Notes: a model not told the origin generated them from the sequence alone. 64,000 nt of DNA from Paracoccus sanguinis (GCF_900106665.1 NZ_FNNA01000001.1:124001-188000), one strand, 5' to 3'. Shown: positions 45,955-55,774, numbered from the stretch's first letter. Program-made: numbers and translations.

Positions 45955-46884
45955 ATGCAGATGACCGACACCGTCAAGAAGATCCTCGCCAACTATGAGG
46001 GCGAGAACCCGGGCGTGAAGGGCAATCTGGCCCGGATGCTGATGACGGGCAAGCTGGCCGGCACCGGCAAGATGATCATCCTGCCCGTCGACCAGGGCTT
46101 CGAGCACGGCCCGGCGCGCAGCTTCGCCAAGAACCCGCTCGGCTACGATCCCCACTACCACTACCAGCTCGCCATCGACGCGGGGCTGAACGCCTATGCC
46201 GCGCCGCTGGGCATGATCGAGGCCGGCGCCGACAGCTTCGCGGGCCAAATCCCGACGATCCTCAAGTGCAACTCGGCCAACTCGCTGATGTCGGACACCG
46301 CGGGCAAGAACCAGGCGGTGACGGCGACGGTGCAGGACGCGCTGCGGCTGGGCTGCGCCGCGATCGGCTTCACCATCTATCCGGGCTCTGACATGGCGCT
46401 CGACATGTTCGAGGAGATCTCGGAGATGCGCGCCGAGGCGGCCTCGGTCGGCATCCCGACGGTGATCTGGTCCTATCCGCGCGGCGAGGCGATCACCAAG
46501 GACGGCGAGACCGCCATCGACATCGCGGCCTATGCCGCGCAGATCGCGGCGCTCTTGGGCGCGCACATCATCAAGATCAAGCTCTCGACCGACCACCTCG
46601 AGAACAAGGACGCCAAGAAGGTTTATGAGGATCAGGGGATCGACATCTCGACCCAGGCCAAGCGCGTCGAGCACTGCATGCAGGCGGCCTTCGGCGGGCG
46701 CCGGATCGTGGTGTTCTCGGGCGGTGCGGCCAAGGGGTCGGACGCGGTCTACGAGGACGCCATCGCCATCCGCGACGGCGGCGGCAACGGCTCGATCATC
46801 GGCCGCAACAGCTTCCAGCGCTCGCGCGAGGATGCGCTGGCGATGCTCGGCAAGCTGGTGGACATCTACCTCGGCAAGGCCTGA
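45955..46884 (+). CDS. Class I fructose-bisphosphate aldolase (FbaB/DhnA type)
   Basis: 309 residues from MQMTDTVKKILANYEG. The TIM barrel of archaeal-type class I aldolases: LPVDQGFEHGP, GFTIYPGSD, VIWSYPRGE, HIIKIKLST (candidate Schiff-base Lys207 or Lys209) and IVVFSGGAAKG. No zinc-binding His set of class II. It cleaves fructose 1,6-bisphosphate. The start at 45955 was chosen over one 7 codons upstream on length and homology. It stands near pgk (about 600 bases). Confidence 0.93.
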   Translation: MQMTDTVKKILANYEGENPGVKGNLARMLMTGKLAGTGKMIILPVDQGFEHGPARSFAKNPLGYDPHYHYQLAIDAGLNAYAAPLGMIEAGADSFAGQIPTILKCNSANSLMSDTAGKNQAVTATVQDALRLGCAAIGFTIYPGSDMALDMFEEISEMRAEAASVGIPTVIWSYPRGEAITKDGETAIDIAAYAAQIAALLGAHIIKIKLSTDHLENKDAKKVYEDQGIDISTQAKRVEHCMQAAFGGRRIVVFSGGAAKGSDAVYEDAIAIRDGGGNGSIIGRNSFQRSREDALAMLGKLVDIYLGKA

Positions 46885-46907
46885 TCCGTTTCAGGTTGAG
46901 GAGTGGA

Positions 46908-46940
46908 CGGGCGGCGCTGCGGCGCCGCCCGTTTTCGTTT
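46908..46940 (+). terminator. Intrinsic terminator after the aldolase gene
   Basis: A perfect 10-bp stem, CGGGCGGCGC (46908-46917) with GCGCCGCCCG (46922-46931), loop TGCG, then TTTTCGTTT. Confidence 0.88.
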
Positions 46941-47039
46941 CCGGCGTTGGATCGGGCCGAGGCGTCGGCCTGACCGGCGCGGGGTTTCCCTTTCCGCGCC
47001 GCGTGCTTTAGGGAGAGCGCAAAGTCACGGGGGCCGGCC

Positions 47040-48182
47040 ATGTCGTTCTTTTCCAAGCTGCGCGAGCGTCTGACCAAGTCGTCCTCGAAGATCGGGACGG
47101 GGCTGGATGACCTGATCGGCCAGGGGACGGACGCGGCAGCGGCTGCGCCGCGCCCTGCGCCGGAGCCTGCGCCGACCTCTCAGCCTACGCCCGCCCCGCA
47201 GCCTCCTGCCCCTGCCCCCGCCCCGCAATCCCCGACGCCCGCGCCGCAGCCCGCCCCGCAGACGCCCCCGGCGCCTCGCCCGGCCGCGCCGCAACCCGCC
47301 TCGCAGCCCGGCCTGATGGGCCGGCTGTTCGGCGGCGGCGCCCCGGCCGAGCCGCGGCGTGAGCTGGACGACGCGATGCTCGAGGATCTCGAGGACATGC
47401 TCATCGCCGCCGACATGGGGACCGAGACCACGCTGCGCGTCACCGCCAACATCGCCGAGGGGCGGATGGGGCGGAAGATCAGCGCGACCGAACTGAAGCA
47501 GGCGCTTGCCGACGAGGTCACCCGGATCATGACCCCGGTCGCGCGGCCGCTGCCGCTTTACACCAAGAAGCCGCAGGTGGTGCTGGTGGTGGGCGTCAAC
47601 GGCTCGGGCAAGACCACGACGATCGGCAAGCTCGCGAGCCAGTTCAAGGCCGCCGGCAAGTCGGTGGTGATCGCGGCGGGCGACACCTTCCGGGCCGCGG
47701 CAGTCGAGCAGTTGCAGGTCTGGGGCCAGCGCGCGGGCGTGCCGGTGATGGTCGCGGCGCAAGGGTCGGACCCGGCGAGCCTCGCCTATGACGCGATGGC
47801 GCGGGCCGAGGCGGAGGGCGCGGACCTTCTGCTGATCGACACCGCCGGGCGGCTGCAGAACCGCGCCGACCTGATGGAGGAGCTGGCCAAGATCGTCCGG
47901 GTGATCCGCAAGCGCGACCCGTCGGCGCCGCACAACACCCTGCTGGTGCTGGACGCGACGACGGGCCAGAACGCGTTGAGCCAGGTCGAGACGTTCCGCA
48001 AGCTCGCCGACGTCTCGGGTCTGGTGATGACCAAGCTGGACGGGACGGCGCGCGGAGGCGTGCTGGTGGCGCTCGCCGATCGGTTCGGGCTGCCGATCCA
48101 TGCGATCGGGGTGGGCGAGCAGATCGACGACCTCGACGCCTTCGAGCCGGACGAGTTCGCCCGCGCGCTGGTCGGGCTGTAG
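47040..48182 (+). CDS. ftsY: Signal recognition particle receptor FtsY
   Basis: 380 residues. An N-terminal region of about 100 residues is Pro/Ala/Gln-rich (repeats of PAPQP), standing in for the acidic A-domain of E. coli FtsY. The NG domain has GVNGSGKTTTIGKLA (P-loop), DTFRAAAVEQL, LLIDTAGRLQN and TKLDGTARGG. It pairs with Ffh to bring ribosomes to the membrane. It ends in LDAFEPDEFARALVGL as usual. Confidence 0.96.
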   Translation: MSFFSKLRERLTKSSSKIGTGLDDLIGQGTDAAAAAPRPAPEPAPTSQPTPAPQPPAPAPAPQSPTPAPQPAPQTPPAPRPAAPQPASQPGLMGRLFGGGAPAEPRRELDDAMLEDLEDMLIAADMGTETTLRVTANIAEGRMGRKISATELKQALADEVTRIMTPVARPLPLYTKKPQVVLVVGVNGSGKTTTIGKLASQFKAAGKSVVIAAGDTFRAAAVEQLQVWGQRAGVPVMVAAQGSDPASLAYDAMARAEAEGADLLLIDTAGRLQNRADLMEELAKIVRVIRKRDPSAPHNTLLVLDATTGQNALSQVETFRKLADVSGLVMTKLDGTARGGVLVALADRFGLPIHAIGVGEQIDDLDAFEPDEFARALVGL

Positions 48183-48293
48183 CGGCGCAACGTTCGCGCA
48201 ACACCCGTCAGCGGCGCGGCGGATGAACGCGCCCGGCGTAGAACCGGCGCAGGCCGGGTTTTGCCGGAAATGGCGATGCACGGGGCGTGCAGG

Positions 48294-48337
48294 GTTCCTG
48301 CAACGTTCGTGCGATGTTCATGCACAGTTCATGCGAA
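48294..48337 (+). promoter_or_regulatory. Four phased GTTC units (11-bp period), matching overlapping alphaproteobacterial LexA boxes
   Basis: GTTC occurs at 48294, 48305, 48316 and 48327, each exactly 11 bases apart; the units read GTTCCTGCAAC, GTTCGTGCGAT, GTTCATGCACA, GTTCATGCGAA. The known LexA operator of alphaproteobacteria is the direct repeat GTTC-N7-GTTC, so three overlapping boxes are present. The site lies between convergent genes (ftsY and DUF2171), not before a recognised start codon. The match is seen directly; LexA binding is inferred. Confidence 0.5.
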
Positions 48338-48365
48338 CGATTTCGCCTTCACCCCGCGCCGCGCA

Positions 48366-48396
48366 TGAAAAAGCCCGCCGCGCGGGGGCGGCGGGC
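48366..48396 (-). terminator. Terminator of the DUF2171 gene
   Basis: CGGCGGGC/GCCCGCCG arms at 48373-48380 and 48389-48396 fold on the minus strand and are followed by TTTTTCATG. Confidence 0.75.
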
Positions 48397-48419
48397 CGGA
48401 TCGGGCATAGGGCGCTAAA

Positions 48420-48698
48420 TCAGCGGGCCGCGTCGCCGTGGTCGACGGGCGAGCCGTCCTCTTCCTCGAGCAGCTGGCGGGCGTTGGCGGCGTCGGCCGA
48501 CAGCCAGACCTTGCCGCCGTCGACCGAGGCGACGTTGCCCATCGGGATGTAGTGATGGTGCTCCATCTTCACCCCGTGCGCCTCGTCCTTGCGCTTCATC
48601 TTGATGCGGTCGCCGTCCATGTGGTCGACCACGCCGACGTGCACGCCGTCGGCGCCCACGATCTCCATGTCGTCCTTGATCTGGCTTGCGTCTGCCAT
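48420..48698 (-). CDS. DUF2171 family protein
   Basis: 92 residues. The signature IKDDMEIVGADGVHVGVVDHMDGDRIKMKR is diagnostic of DUF2171, a small cytoplasmic family resembling PRC-barrel folds; MEHHHYIPMGNVASVDGGKVWLS completes it. Function unknown. It lies downstream of hisG with a 70-base gap and has its own terminator. Confidence 0.85.
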   Translation of the reverse strand: MADASQIKDDMEIVGADGVHVGVVDHMDGDRIKMKRKDEAHGVKMEHHHYIPMGNVASVDGGKVWLSADAANARQLLEEEDGSPVDHGDAAR

Positions 48699-48768
48699 GG
48701 GTCTGTCTCCTCGGATGGGGGCATGGGTGCCCCGGACCCGAGGGCAACGCCGTCTGCCGCCCTTCGGT

Positions 48769-49494
48769 TCAGACCGTCTCGACGCCCGGGGCCCGCAGGC
48801 CCAGCCGGGTCAGCAGGGCGCGCAGGTCGGGCCGCTCGACCGCGCTGCGGGCGGCGAACAGCGTGGCCTGGCTGGGGTGGATCAGCGCCCCGTCGAGGAT
48901 CTTGAGGTTGTTCGCCCGCAGCGTCTCGCCCGACGAGGTGATGTCGGCGATGGCCTCGGCCGTGAGGTTCGCCACCGTGCCCTCGGTCGCGCCCTGGCTG
49001 TCGACGAGCTGGTAGTCGGCGACCTCGTGCGCCGAGAGGAACGCGCGCACCAGCCGGTGATACTTGGTGGCGATCCGCAGGCGGTGGCCGTGGGCGGCGC
49101 GGAAGTCGCGGGCGATGGCGGCGAGGTCGTCCAGCGTCTCGCAATCCCGCCAGCAGGCCGGGACTGCGATCACCAGATCGGCGTGGCCGAAGCCCATCGG
49201 CGCGATCTCGGTCACGTCCGAGCGCCAGCCGGCGAGTTTCTCGCGCACCAGATCCGAGCCGGTGACGCCAAGCTGGATGCGGCCGGCGGCGAGTTCGCGC
49301 GGGATCTCGCCGGCCGAGAGAAGGACGAGCGACAGGCCGTCCACCCCCTCGACCTGGCCCGCGTATTCGCGGTCGGCGCCGCTGCGGGTCATGCGCAGGC
49401 CGCGGGCGGCGAACCAGTCGAAGGTCTGTTCCATCAGCCGACCCTTGGAGGGGACGCCGAGCTTGAGGGTCTGGGTGGGGGCCGGGGTCAGCAT
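48769..49494 (-). CDS. hisG: ATP phosphoribosyltransferase, short form
   Basis: 241 residues, the short HisG lacking the C-terminal regulatory domain of the about 300-residue long form. LGVPSKGRLMEQ opens the chain; GVTGSDLV, RIATKYHRL and VDSQGATEGTVANLTAEAIADITSSGETL (PRPP loop) are present. It catalyses the first step of histidine synthesis and needs HisZ, which is encoded immediately upstream with a 7-base overlap. Confidence 0.95.
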   Translation of the reverse strand: MLTPAPTQTLKLGVPSKGRLMEQTFDWFAARGLRMTRSGADREYAGQVEGVDGLSLVLLSAGEIPRELAAGRIQLGVTGSDLVREKLAGWRSDVTEIAPMGFGHADLVIAVPACWRDCETLDDLAAIARDFRAAHGHRLRIATKYHRLVRAFLSAHEVADYQLVDSQGATEGTVANLTAEAIADITSSGETLRANNLKILDGALIHPSQATLFAARSAVERPDLRALLTRLGLRAPGVETV

Positions 49495-50594
49495 AGCGCG
49501 GCCACCAGCGCGGGGCGGATGATGCCGCCGACGGCGGGGATGGCCCCGCTCCCGCTCCCGCTCCCGCCTCCGCTCCCGTTCCCGGACCCCTGCCCCAGCA
49601 CCGCGGTCAGCGCGTCGTAGCGCCCGCCCGAGGCGACCGGGGGCCAGTCGGGATGGGCGGGGGCGGTGAAGGAAAAGGTCATGCCGTCGTAATACTCCAT
49701 CGTCCGCCGCCCGTGGCTCGCGTCGAAGCGCACCGTCTCGGGGTCGATGCCGCGGGCGGCGAGCGCGTCGAGGCGGCCGGCGAGACGCTCGACCGCTTCG
49801 GCGATGGCGGGGATGTGGTCGGCGAGCACCCGCAGTTCCGCCAGCGCCACCGGCGCGGGGCCGGCGATGGTGAAGAGCCGGTGCAGCCGCTCGCGCCAGA
49901 TCGCCGGCAGCGCCGGGCTGACGGCGCCGCGTTCCAGCCGGGCGATCCGGTCATGCATCTCGGCGCGGGTGCGCTCGCCCGTCCAGGGCGCGCCGTTCAC
50001 GGCGAAATGCCGCGGCGGGACCGGGTGCGAGAAACGCTCGAGCAGCGATTCGAAGCGGCGCGGGCGCCAGATGTGGTGGCGCAGCGCCGCGCGGCGGTCG
50101 TCGGGCAGCGGCAGCCCGTCCACCGCGTCGAGCAGCAGGTCCATGTCGCCCATCGTGGCGTCGAGCCCAAGCGGCGCGAGGATGCCGTGGAAGAGCGCGA
50201 AGACCTCGGCATCGGCCTGCGGCTCGCGGCTGAAGAGCTCGAACCCGGCCTGCAGGTATTCGTTGTCGCGCGGCGTCTCGGGGCGGGTGTCGCCCTGGTC
50301 CTGCTTGCGGAAGACCTCGCCCAGGTAGCAGTAGCGGGCCGGGTCGGCGCCACCCGCCATGTGCATCTGCACCACCGGAACGGTGAAATCGGGGCGCAGC
50401 ATGACCTCGCCCCGCACCGGGTCGGTGGTGACATAGGCGCGGGCGCGGATGTCCTCGCCGTAGAGGTCGAGCAGGGTTTCGGCCGGCAGCAGGATGTCGG
50501 GGGCGACCTCGGTCGCGCCGGCGGCCCGGAAGGCCTCGAGAATGCGGCGGCCGTGGGCCTGCGCGGCGGTGCGGGGGGCGAGCGGGCGGGTCAT
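49488..50594 (-). CDS. hisZ: ATP phosphoribosyltransferase regulatory subunit
   Basis: 368 residues, a catalytically inactive HisRS paralogue: class II fold with YLGEVFRKQDQGDTRPETPRDNEYLQAGFEL (motif 2 region) and FDASHGRRTMEYYDGMTFSF, but without a usable histidyl-adenylate site or anticodon domain. It binds HisG and carries feedback inhibition by histidine. Near the C-terminus an added Gly/Ser tract (GQGSGNGSGGGSGSGSG) comes from a hexanucleotide repeat. Lies 7 bases downstream of hisS. Confidence 0.93.
   Translation of the reverse strand: MTRPLAPRTAAQAHGRRILEAFRAAGATEVAPDILLPAETLLDLYGEDIRARAYVTTDPVRGEVMLRPDFTVPVVQMHMAGGADPARYCYLGEVFRKQDQGDTRPETPRDNEYLQAGFELFSREPQADAEVFALFHGILAPLGLDATMGDMDLLLDAVDGLPLPDDRRAALRHHIWRPRRFESLLERFSHPVPPRHFAVNGAPWTGERTRAEMHDRIARLERGAVSPALPAIWRERLHRLFTIAGPAPVALAELRVLADHIPAIAEAVERLAGRLDALAARGIDPETVRFDASHGRRTMEYYDGMTFSFTAPAHPDWPPVASGGRYDALTAVLGQGSGNGSGGGSGSGSGAIPAVGGIIRPALVAALC
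49548..49588. repeat. CTCCCG hexanucleotide repeat inside hisZ
   Basis: About six units of CTCCCG (with two variants) in a row encode the Gly/Ser tract of HisZ. The unit is a multiple of three, so copy-number changes keep the frame. Confidence 0.85.
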
Positions 50595-50601
50595 CTGCGG
50601 C

Positions 50602-52080
50602 TCAGCGGGCGAGGATGCCGCGCACGGTCTCGACCAGGTCGGCGCGCGGGACCTCGACCTGCGCGGGCTGGGATTTCCATTCCTCGACAGAGGCTTGCGC
50701 GGCAATCTTCGCGCCGAGGATGAGGTCTTTGACCTGCACCACGCCGCGCGCGGCCTCATCGGCGCCCGCGATCACCGCGACCGGGGCGGCGCGCTTGTCG
50801 GCGTATTTGAGCTGGTTGCCGAAGTTCTTGGGGTTGCCGAGATAGACCTCGGCGCGGATGCCCGCGGCCCGCAGTTCGGCCGCCATCGCCTGATATTCGG
50901 CCATGCGGTCGCGGTCCATGACCGTGACCACGACCGGCCCGCGGGCGGTCGTCTCGGCCGGGTTGCGGGCCCTGAGCGCCGCGAGCAGGCGGTCGACGCC
51001 GATCGAGACGCCCGTGGCGGGCACCTTCTGCCCGGTGAAGCGCTCGACCAGGTCGTCGTAGCGCCCGCCCCCGGCGACGCTGCCGAACTGGCGCGGGCGG
51101 CCCTTGTCGTCGAGGATCTCGAATGTCAGCTCGGCCTCGAACACCGGGCCGGTGTAGTAGCCGAGGCCGCGGACCACCGAGGGGTCGATGACCACGCGGT
51201 CGGGGCCGAGGCCGGTCGCGGCCAGCAGCGCCGCGATCTCTGTCAGCTCGGCGACGCCCTCGGCGCCGACGGTCGAGCCGCCGACGGCGGCCGTGAGGTT
51301 GGCGAGCGTCGCCTCGTTGGTGGCGGCGCGGGCGGTGAGGAAGGCGAGGATGGGGGCGGTCTGCGCCTCGGTCAGGCCCACGCCGTCGATGCGGGCGCCG
51401 CTCTCGTCGGTGCGGCCCTGGGTCAAGAGCGCGCGGACGCCCTCGGCGCCGACCTTGTCGAACTTGTCCACCTGGCGCAGCACGTCGGCGGCCTGTTCGG
51501 GGGCGACCGCCGCGGCCTCGAGCACGCCGTTCAGCACCTTGCGGTCGTTGACGCGCACCAGATAGTCGCCGCGCGGGATGCCCGCGGCCTCGAGCGCGTC
51601 GGCCAGCATGGCGATGATCTCGGCATCCGCGGCGACCGACGCGGCACCCACGGTGTCGGCGTCGCATTGATAGAACTGGCGGAAGCGGCCCGGCCCCGGC
51701 TTTTCGTTGCGCCAGACCGGGCCCATCGCGTAGCGGCGATAGGGCGAGGGCAGGTCGTTGCGGAACTGCGCCGCGACGCGCGCGAGCGGCGCCGTCAGGT
51801 CGTAGCGCAGCGCCAGCCAGTCGCCCGAGCCGCCGCCGGGGACCTGTTCCTCTTGCCACGCGAAGACGCCCGCGTTGGGGCGGTCCACGTCGGGCAGGAA
51901 CTTGCCCAGGGCCTCGACCGTCTCGACGGCCGAGGTCTCGAGCGCGTCGAAGCCGTGCAGGCGATAGACGGCGGCGATGCGCTCGAGCATGAGGTTGCGC
52001 TCGGTCACGTCGGCGCCGAAGCTGTCGCGGAAGCCCTTGGGCGGCTCGGCGCGCGGGCGGCGGGGTTTGTCCTTGGCCAT
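50602..52080 (-). CDS. hisS: Histidyl-tRNA synthetase
   Basis: 492 residues. Class II motifs with [34 protein letters not shown], the HisA-type block [14 protein letters not shown] and [12 protein letters not shown], and a C-terminal anticodon-binding domain. It leads the hisS-hisZ-hisG operon. No other tRNA synthetase is close by apart from aspS 34 kb away. Confidence 0.96.
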   Translation of the reverse strand: MAKDKPRRPRAEPPKGFRDSFGADVTERNLMLERIAAVYRLHGFDALETSAVETVEALGKFLPDVDRPNAGVFAWQEEQVPGGGSGDWLALRYDLTAPLARVAAQFRNDLPSPYRRYAMGPVWRNEKPGPGRFRQFYQCDADTVGAASVAADAEIIAMLADALEAAGIPRGDYLVRVNDRKVLNGVLEAAAVAPEQAADVLRQVDKFDKVGAEGVRALLTQGRTDESGARIDGVGLTEAQTAPILAFLTARAATNEATLANLTAAVGGSTVGAEGVAELTEIAALLAATGLGPDRVVIDPSVVRGLGYYTGPVFEAELTFEILDDKGRPRQFGSVAGGGRYDDLVERFTGQKVPATGVSIGVDRLLAALRARNPAETTARGPVVVTVMDRDRMAEYQAMAAELRAAGIRAEVYLGNPKNFGNQLKYADKRAAPVAVIAGADEAARGVVQVKDLILGAKIAAQASVEEWKSQPAQVEVPRADLVETVRGILAR

Positions 52081-52127
52081 CGGTCTGATCCGTGAGATGC
52101 CGGGACCGCTTAGCGGAAGGGGCCGGG

Positions 52128-52328
52128 ATGGACAAGTTTCAGACGCTGGAAGAGCGGATCGCGCATCTGACGCGGGCGGTCGAGGAGCTGTCGGACGTCG
52201 TCACGCGGCAGGATGCCGAGCTGAGGCGCCTGTCGCGCCGGGTCGGGCTGCTGATGGAGCGCGAGGCCGACCGCGAGGCGGCGGAGGGGACGATCCCGCT
52301 CGCCGACCAGCGCCCGCCGCATTGGTGA
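52128..52328 (+). CDS. SlyX-like coiled-coil protein
   Basis: 66 residues: [32 protein letters not shown], a heptad-repeat helix, then [16 protein letters not shown] C-terminus ([12 protein letters not shown]), typical of SlyX. Function unknown. The ATG at 52128 begins the coiled coil; a start 12 codons upstream was rejected. Divergent from hisS by 47 bases. Confidence 0.8.
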   Translation: MDKFQTLEERIAHLTRAVEELSDVVTRQDAELRRLSRRVGLLMEREADREAAEGTIPLADQRPPHW

Positions 52329-52363
52329 GCCGCCCAGCCGCCCGCGCGGGGGGGGCGGGCGGC

Positions 52364-52392
52364 GGGAGCCTCCGGCGGGGATATTTGGGTCC
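52364..52392. repeat. Intergenic element with GGGGATATTTGGG
   Basis: GGGAGCCTCCGGC followed by GGGGATATTTGGGTCC. From memory, this wording recurs in intergenic DNA of Rhodobacterales. Located between slyX and the DUF4177 gene, which are convergent. Confidence 0.5.
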
Positions 52393-52403
52393 AGCCCGAG
52401 GGG

Positions 52404-52994
52404 TCAGCGTTCCGCGGGGCCGAGGCGGTGCGGGGCGGTGAGCGCTTCCGGCGTGCTGGCCGCGAGCGGCGGGCGGCGGGTGAAGGGCGGGGGCGCCGCG
52501 GGGTCGGTCTCGGCGGGAGTTTCGGCGGGTGCGGGGTCGAAGCCGGGTTCGTCGTAGGCATCGACCTGCTGGGCCGCGGCGACGCCCTCGGCCGCGCCCG
52601 CGTCGGGCCAGTCGGCGGGCGGTGCGGCCGCAGGCGTCGCGGGCGCGGCGGGGCGCGGGGTGCTGACGACGGGGGCGGCCGCCGGGCGCGCCGGGGCGGC
52701 GTCCGAGGGCGCGGTGGCGGCCGGCGCCGGCTGGGCGGGTGCGGCGGGACGGGCCGGGGCGAGCGCGCGGCGGAACACCAGCACGTTGTGATAGACCGTG
52801 CTGCGGCTCGTCAGCCCGCTGCGCTCTTCGCTGGGCAGCGTCTCGGCGCGCACGTATTCCCAGCCGTTCGCGGCCATGCGGTTCATCTCGGTCAGCAGCG
52901 CGAAGCTGAAGCGCTCGGCCGGGGTGCGGGCGCCGCGGGCCTTTTCACCCCGCGCCGGGGCGGGGATCACGGTGTATTCGTAGAGCTGCTGCAC
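52404..52994 (-). CDS. DUF4177-type protein with long Pro/Ala tail
   Basis: 196 residues from a GTG at 52992-52994. The GTG is preceded by CCGGAGGCCAGC, a good ribosome-binding site at the right distance; an ATG 14 codons upstream has none. The N-terminal 75 residues (QQLYEYTVIPAPARGEKARG, GWEYVRAETLP, VLVFRRAL) are a DUF4177-like small alpha/beta domain. The rest is Pro/Ala/Thr low-complexity sequence. Cytoplasmic, function unknown. Confidence 0.75.
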   Translation of the reverse strand: MQQLYEYTVIPAPARGEKARGARTPAERFSFALLTEMNRMAANGWEYVRAETLPSEERSGLTSRSTVYHNVLVFRRALAPARPAAPAQPAPAATAPSDAAPARPAAAPVVSTPRPAAPATPAAAPPADWPDAGAAEGVAAAQQVDAYDEPGFDPAPAETPAETDPAAPPPFTRRPPLAASTPEALTAPHRLGPAER

Positions 52995-53136
52995 GCTGGC
53001 CTCCGGTTGTCCGTCGTCGGACCGGAGATAGGGCATCCGCGCCCGCCGGACCAGAGGCGGCGCGCCGATTGACCGGCGCCCCGTCCGGTGAGAGGGATGG
53101 CGCGGCCGGGGCGGACCGGCGCGCGAGAGGCGAGCG

Positions 53137-54207
53137 ATGCTGAACATCCTGAGTTTCGTCGGCGGGCTGGCGCTGCTGGTCGCGGGCGCCGAATTGCTGG
53201 TCAAGGGCGCCTCGCGGCTGGCGATCTCGTTGGGGCTGACGCCGCTGGTCGTGGGGCTGACGGTGGTGGCCTTCGGCACCTCGGCGCCCGAGATCGCCGT
53301 TTCGGTCGGCGCGGTGGCGGGCGGGCAGACCGACATCGCCATCGGCAACGTGATCGGCAGCAACATCCTGAACGTGCTGTTCATCCTCGGCTTGAGCGCG
53401 CTGATCATGCCGCTGGCCGTGGACCGGCAACTGATCCGGCAGGAGGTGCCGATCATGATCGGCGTCACCGGGCTGCTGCTGGTGATGCTGCGCGACCGGA
53501 TGCTGGGGATGGGCGAGGCGGGGCTGCTGCTCGCGCTGCTCGTGGCCTATACGGCGTTCGTGGTGATTCAGTCGCGCCGAACGCTGCGCGCGGGCAGCGC
53601 CGCCGACGAGCCGGCCCCGGCCGAGGACTGGGCGAGCGGGCGGCTGGTGCAGGCCGGGCTGATCCTCGGCGGGCTGGTCGGGCTGGTGATCGGGGCGCAG
53701 CTCGTGGTCAGCGCCGCGGTCAGCTTTGCCCGCGCGCTGGGGGTGAGCGACCTCGTCGTGGCGCTGACCATCGTGGCGGCGGGCACCTCGCTGCCCGAGA
53801 TCGCCACCTCGCTGACGGCGGCGCTGAAGGGCAACCGCGACATGGCGGTGGGCAACGTGGTCGGCAGCAACCTGTTCAACATCCTCGGCTGCCTCGGGAT
53901 CGCCGGGCTGGTGGCGGGGCCGGCGGGGCTGACGGTCGCGCCCTCGGTGATGGCCTTCGACGCCTGGGTGATGATGGGGGCGGCGGTCGCCTGTCTGCCG
54001 ATCTTCCTGACCGGCTGCCGGATCGCCCGGTGGGAGGGGGCGGTCTTCCTCGCCTACTACGTCTTCTACGTGGGCTATCTGGTGCTGGCCGCCGAGGACT
54101 ATCACCGGCTGCAGGGCTATACGCGGGCCATGCTGCTGTTCGTCATGCCGCTGACCGTCCTGACCGCGCTGGCCATCTGGCTGCGGCCAAAGCCTCAGCC
54201 GCGTTGA
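53137..54207 (+). CDS. Calcium/sodium (CaCA family) antiporter, YrbG type
   Basis: 356 residues, ten membrane helices in two inverted halves. The alpha repeats are complete: GLTVVAFGTSAPEIAVS with IGNVIGSNILNVLFILG, and VAAGTSLPEIATSL with VGNVVGSNLFNILGCLG. It should exchange Ca2+ for Na+ or H+. An acidic cytoplasmic loop (about 152-168) links the halves. Monocistronic. Confidence 0.92.
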   Translation: MLNILSFVGGLALLVAGAELLVKGASRLAISLGLTPLVVGLTVVAFGTSAPEIAVSVGAVAGGQTDIAIGNVIGSNILNVLFILGLSALIMPLAVDRQLIRQEVPIMIGVTGLLLVMLRDRMLGMGEAGLLLALLVAYTAFVVIQSRRTLRAGSAADEPAPAEDWASGRLVQAGLILGGLVGLVIGAQLVVSAAVSFARALGVSDLVVALTIVAAGTSLPEIATSLTAALKGNRDMAVGNVVGSNLFNILGCLGIAGLVAGPAGLTVAPSVMAFDAWVMMGAAVACLPIFLTGCRIARWEGAVFLAYYVFYVGYLVLAAEDYHRLQGYTRAMLLFVMPLTVLTALAIWLRPKPQPR

Positions 54208-54259
54208 GGCGGGGCCGACGGCAGCGCGGTGCGCCCGCGCGCCGCCGAGCGCCCGGCCT

Positions 54260-55774
54260 TCAGAGCCCGAGCTTCTTCGCCACCAGCTCGTTGACCGCGG
54301 CCGGGTTGGCCTTGCCGCCCGAGGCCTTGAGCACCTGGCCGGTGAACCAGCCGGCAAGCTTGGGATTCGCCTTGGCCTTTTCCACCTGCGCGGGGTTGGC
54401 GGCGATGATCTCGTCCACCGCGGCCTCGATCGCGCCGAGGTCGGTGACCTGCTTCATGCCGCGCGCGGCGGCGATTTCGGCCGGGTCGCCGCCCTCGGTC
54501 CAGACGATCTCGAACAGGTCCTTGGCCATCTTGCCCGAGATCTCGCCCGAGGCGATGAGGTCGAGCACGCCGCCGAGCTGCGCCGCCGAGACGGGCGAGG
54601 CGCCGATCTCGAGCCCCTCCTTCTTCAGCCGCCCGAACAGGTCGTTGATGACCCAGTTGGCCGCCTGCTTGCCGTCGCGGCCCTGTGCCACGGCCTCGAA
54701 ATAATCGGCGTTCTCGACCTCGGCGGTCAGCACGCCGGCGTCGTATTCCGACAGGCCCAGCGCCTGCACGAAGCGCGCCTTCTTCTCGTCGGGCAGTTCG
54801 GGCATCGAGGCCGCGATGGCGTCCACCCAGCCCTGCTCGATCTCGAGCGGCAGGAGGTCGGGGTCGGGGAAATAGCGGTAATCGTGCGCCTCTTCCTTGG
54901 AGCGCATCGAGCGCGTCTCACCCTTGTCGGGGTCGTAGAGGCGGGTCTCCTGCACCACCGCGCCGCCGTCCTCGAGGATGGCGATCTGGCGGCGGGCCTC
55001 ATACTCGATGGCGGCCTGGATGAAGCGCAGCGAGTTCATGTTCTTGATCTCGCAGCGGGTGCCCAGATGGCTGAAATCCTGGGTCTCCTGATAGCGCTCG
55101 TAATCGCCGGGCTTGCAGACCGAGACGTTGACGTCGGCGCGCAGGTTGCCGTTCTGCATGTTGCCGTCGCAGGTGCCGAGATAGCGCATGATCTGGCGGA
55201 GTTTCGCGACGTAGGCCGCAGCCTCCTCGGGCCCGCGGATGTCGGGGCGGCTGACGATCTCCATCAGCGCGACGCCGGTGCGGTTGAGGTCGACGAAGCT
55301 GAGCGCCGGGTCCATGTCGTGGATCGACTTGCCGGCGTCCTGTTCGAGGTGGATGCGCTCGATCCGCACGCGGCGGGCAAGCCCCGGGCCCATGTCCACG
55401 ATCACCTCACCCTCGCCCACGATGGGGTGGTAGAGCTGGCTGATCTGATAGCCCTGCGGCAGGTCGGGGTAGAAGTAGTTCTTGCGGTCGAAGGCCGAGG
55501 TCAGGTTGATCGCGGCCTTGATCCCGAGCCCGGTGCGGACCGCCTGGGCCACGCAGAATTCGTTGATCACCGGCAGCATCCCCGGCATGGCCGCATCGAC
55601 GAAGGCCACGTTGCTGTTCGGCTCGGCCCCGAAGGCGGTCGAGGCGCCCGAGAAGAGCTTGGCGTTCGAGGCGACCTGGGCGTGGACCTCGAGGCCGATG
55701 ACCAGCTCCCACTCTCCCTTCGCGCCCGAGATGACCTTGGGGGCGGGGGCGGTGAAATCGAGATGGTCGAGCAT
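54260..55774 (-). CDS. gatB: Aspartyl/glutamyl-tRNA amidotransferase subunit B
   Basis: 504 residues from [12 protein letters not shown]. Kinase-like core with [52 protein letters not shown], and [12 protein letters not shown], then the C-terminal YqeY-like helical domain. With GatA and GatC (not in the window) it converts Glu-tRNA-Gln or Asp-tRNA-Asn to the amide form. The start was set 19 codons inside a longer frame, where homology begins. Confidence 0.95.
   Translation of the reverse strand: MLDHLDFTAPAPKVISGAKGEWELVIGLEVHAQVASNAKLFSGASTAFGAEPNSNVAFVDAAMPGMLPVINEFCVAQAVRTGLGIKAAINLTSAFDRKNYFYPDLPQGYQISQLYHPIVGEGEVIVDMGPGLARRVRIERIHLEQDAGKSIHDMDPALSFVDLNRTGVALMEIVSRPDIRGPEEAAAYVAKLRQIMRYLGTCDGNMQNGNLRADVNVSVCKPGDYERYQETQDFSHLGTRCEIKNMNSLRFIQAAIEYEARRQIAILEDGGAVVQETRLYDPDKGETRSMRSKEEAHDYRYFPDPDLLPLEIEQGWVDAIAASMPELPDEKKARFVQALGLSEYDAGVLTAEVENADYFEAVAQGRDGKQAANWVINDLFGRLKKEGLEIGASPVSAAQLGGVLDLIASGEISGKMAKDLFEIVWTEGGDPAEIAAARGMKQVTDLGAIEAAVDEIIAANPAQVEKAKANPKLAGWFTGQVLKASGGKANPAAVNELVAKKLGL

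Noticed and set aside
48365..48418. 17-codon reading MKKPAARGRRAGSGIGR after the GTTC array
   Set aside because: It overlaps the minus-strand terminator and has no clear ribosome-binding site; mentioned only as a possibility.
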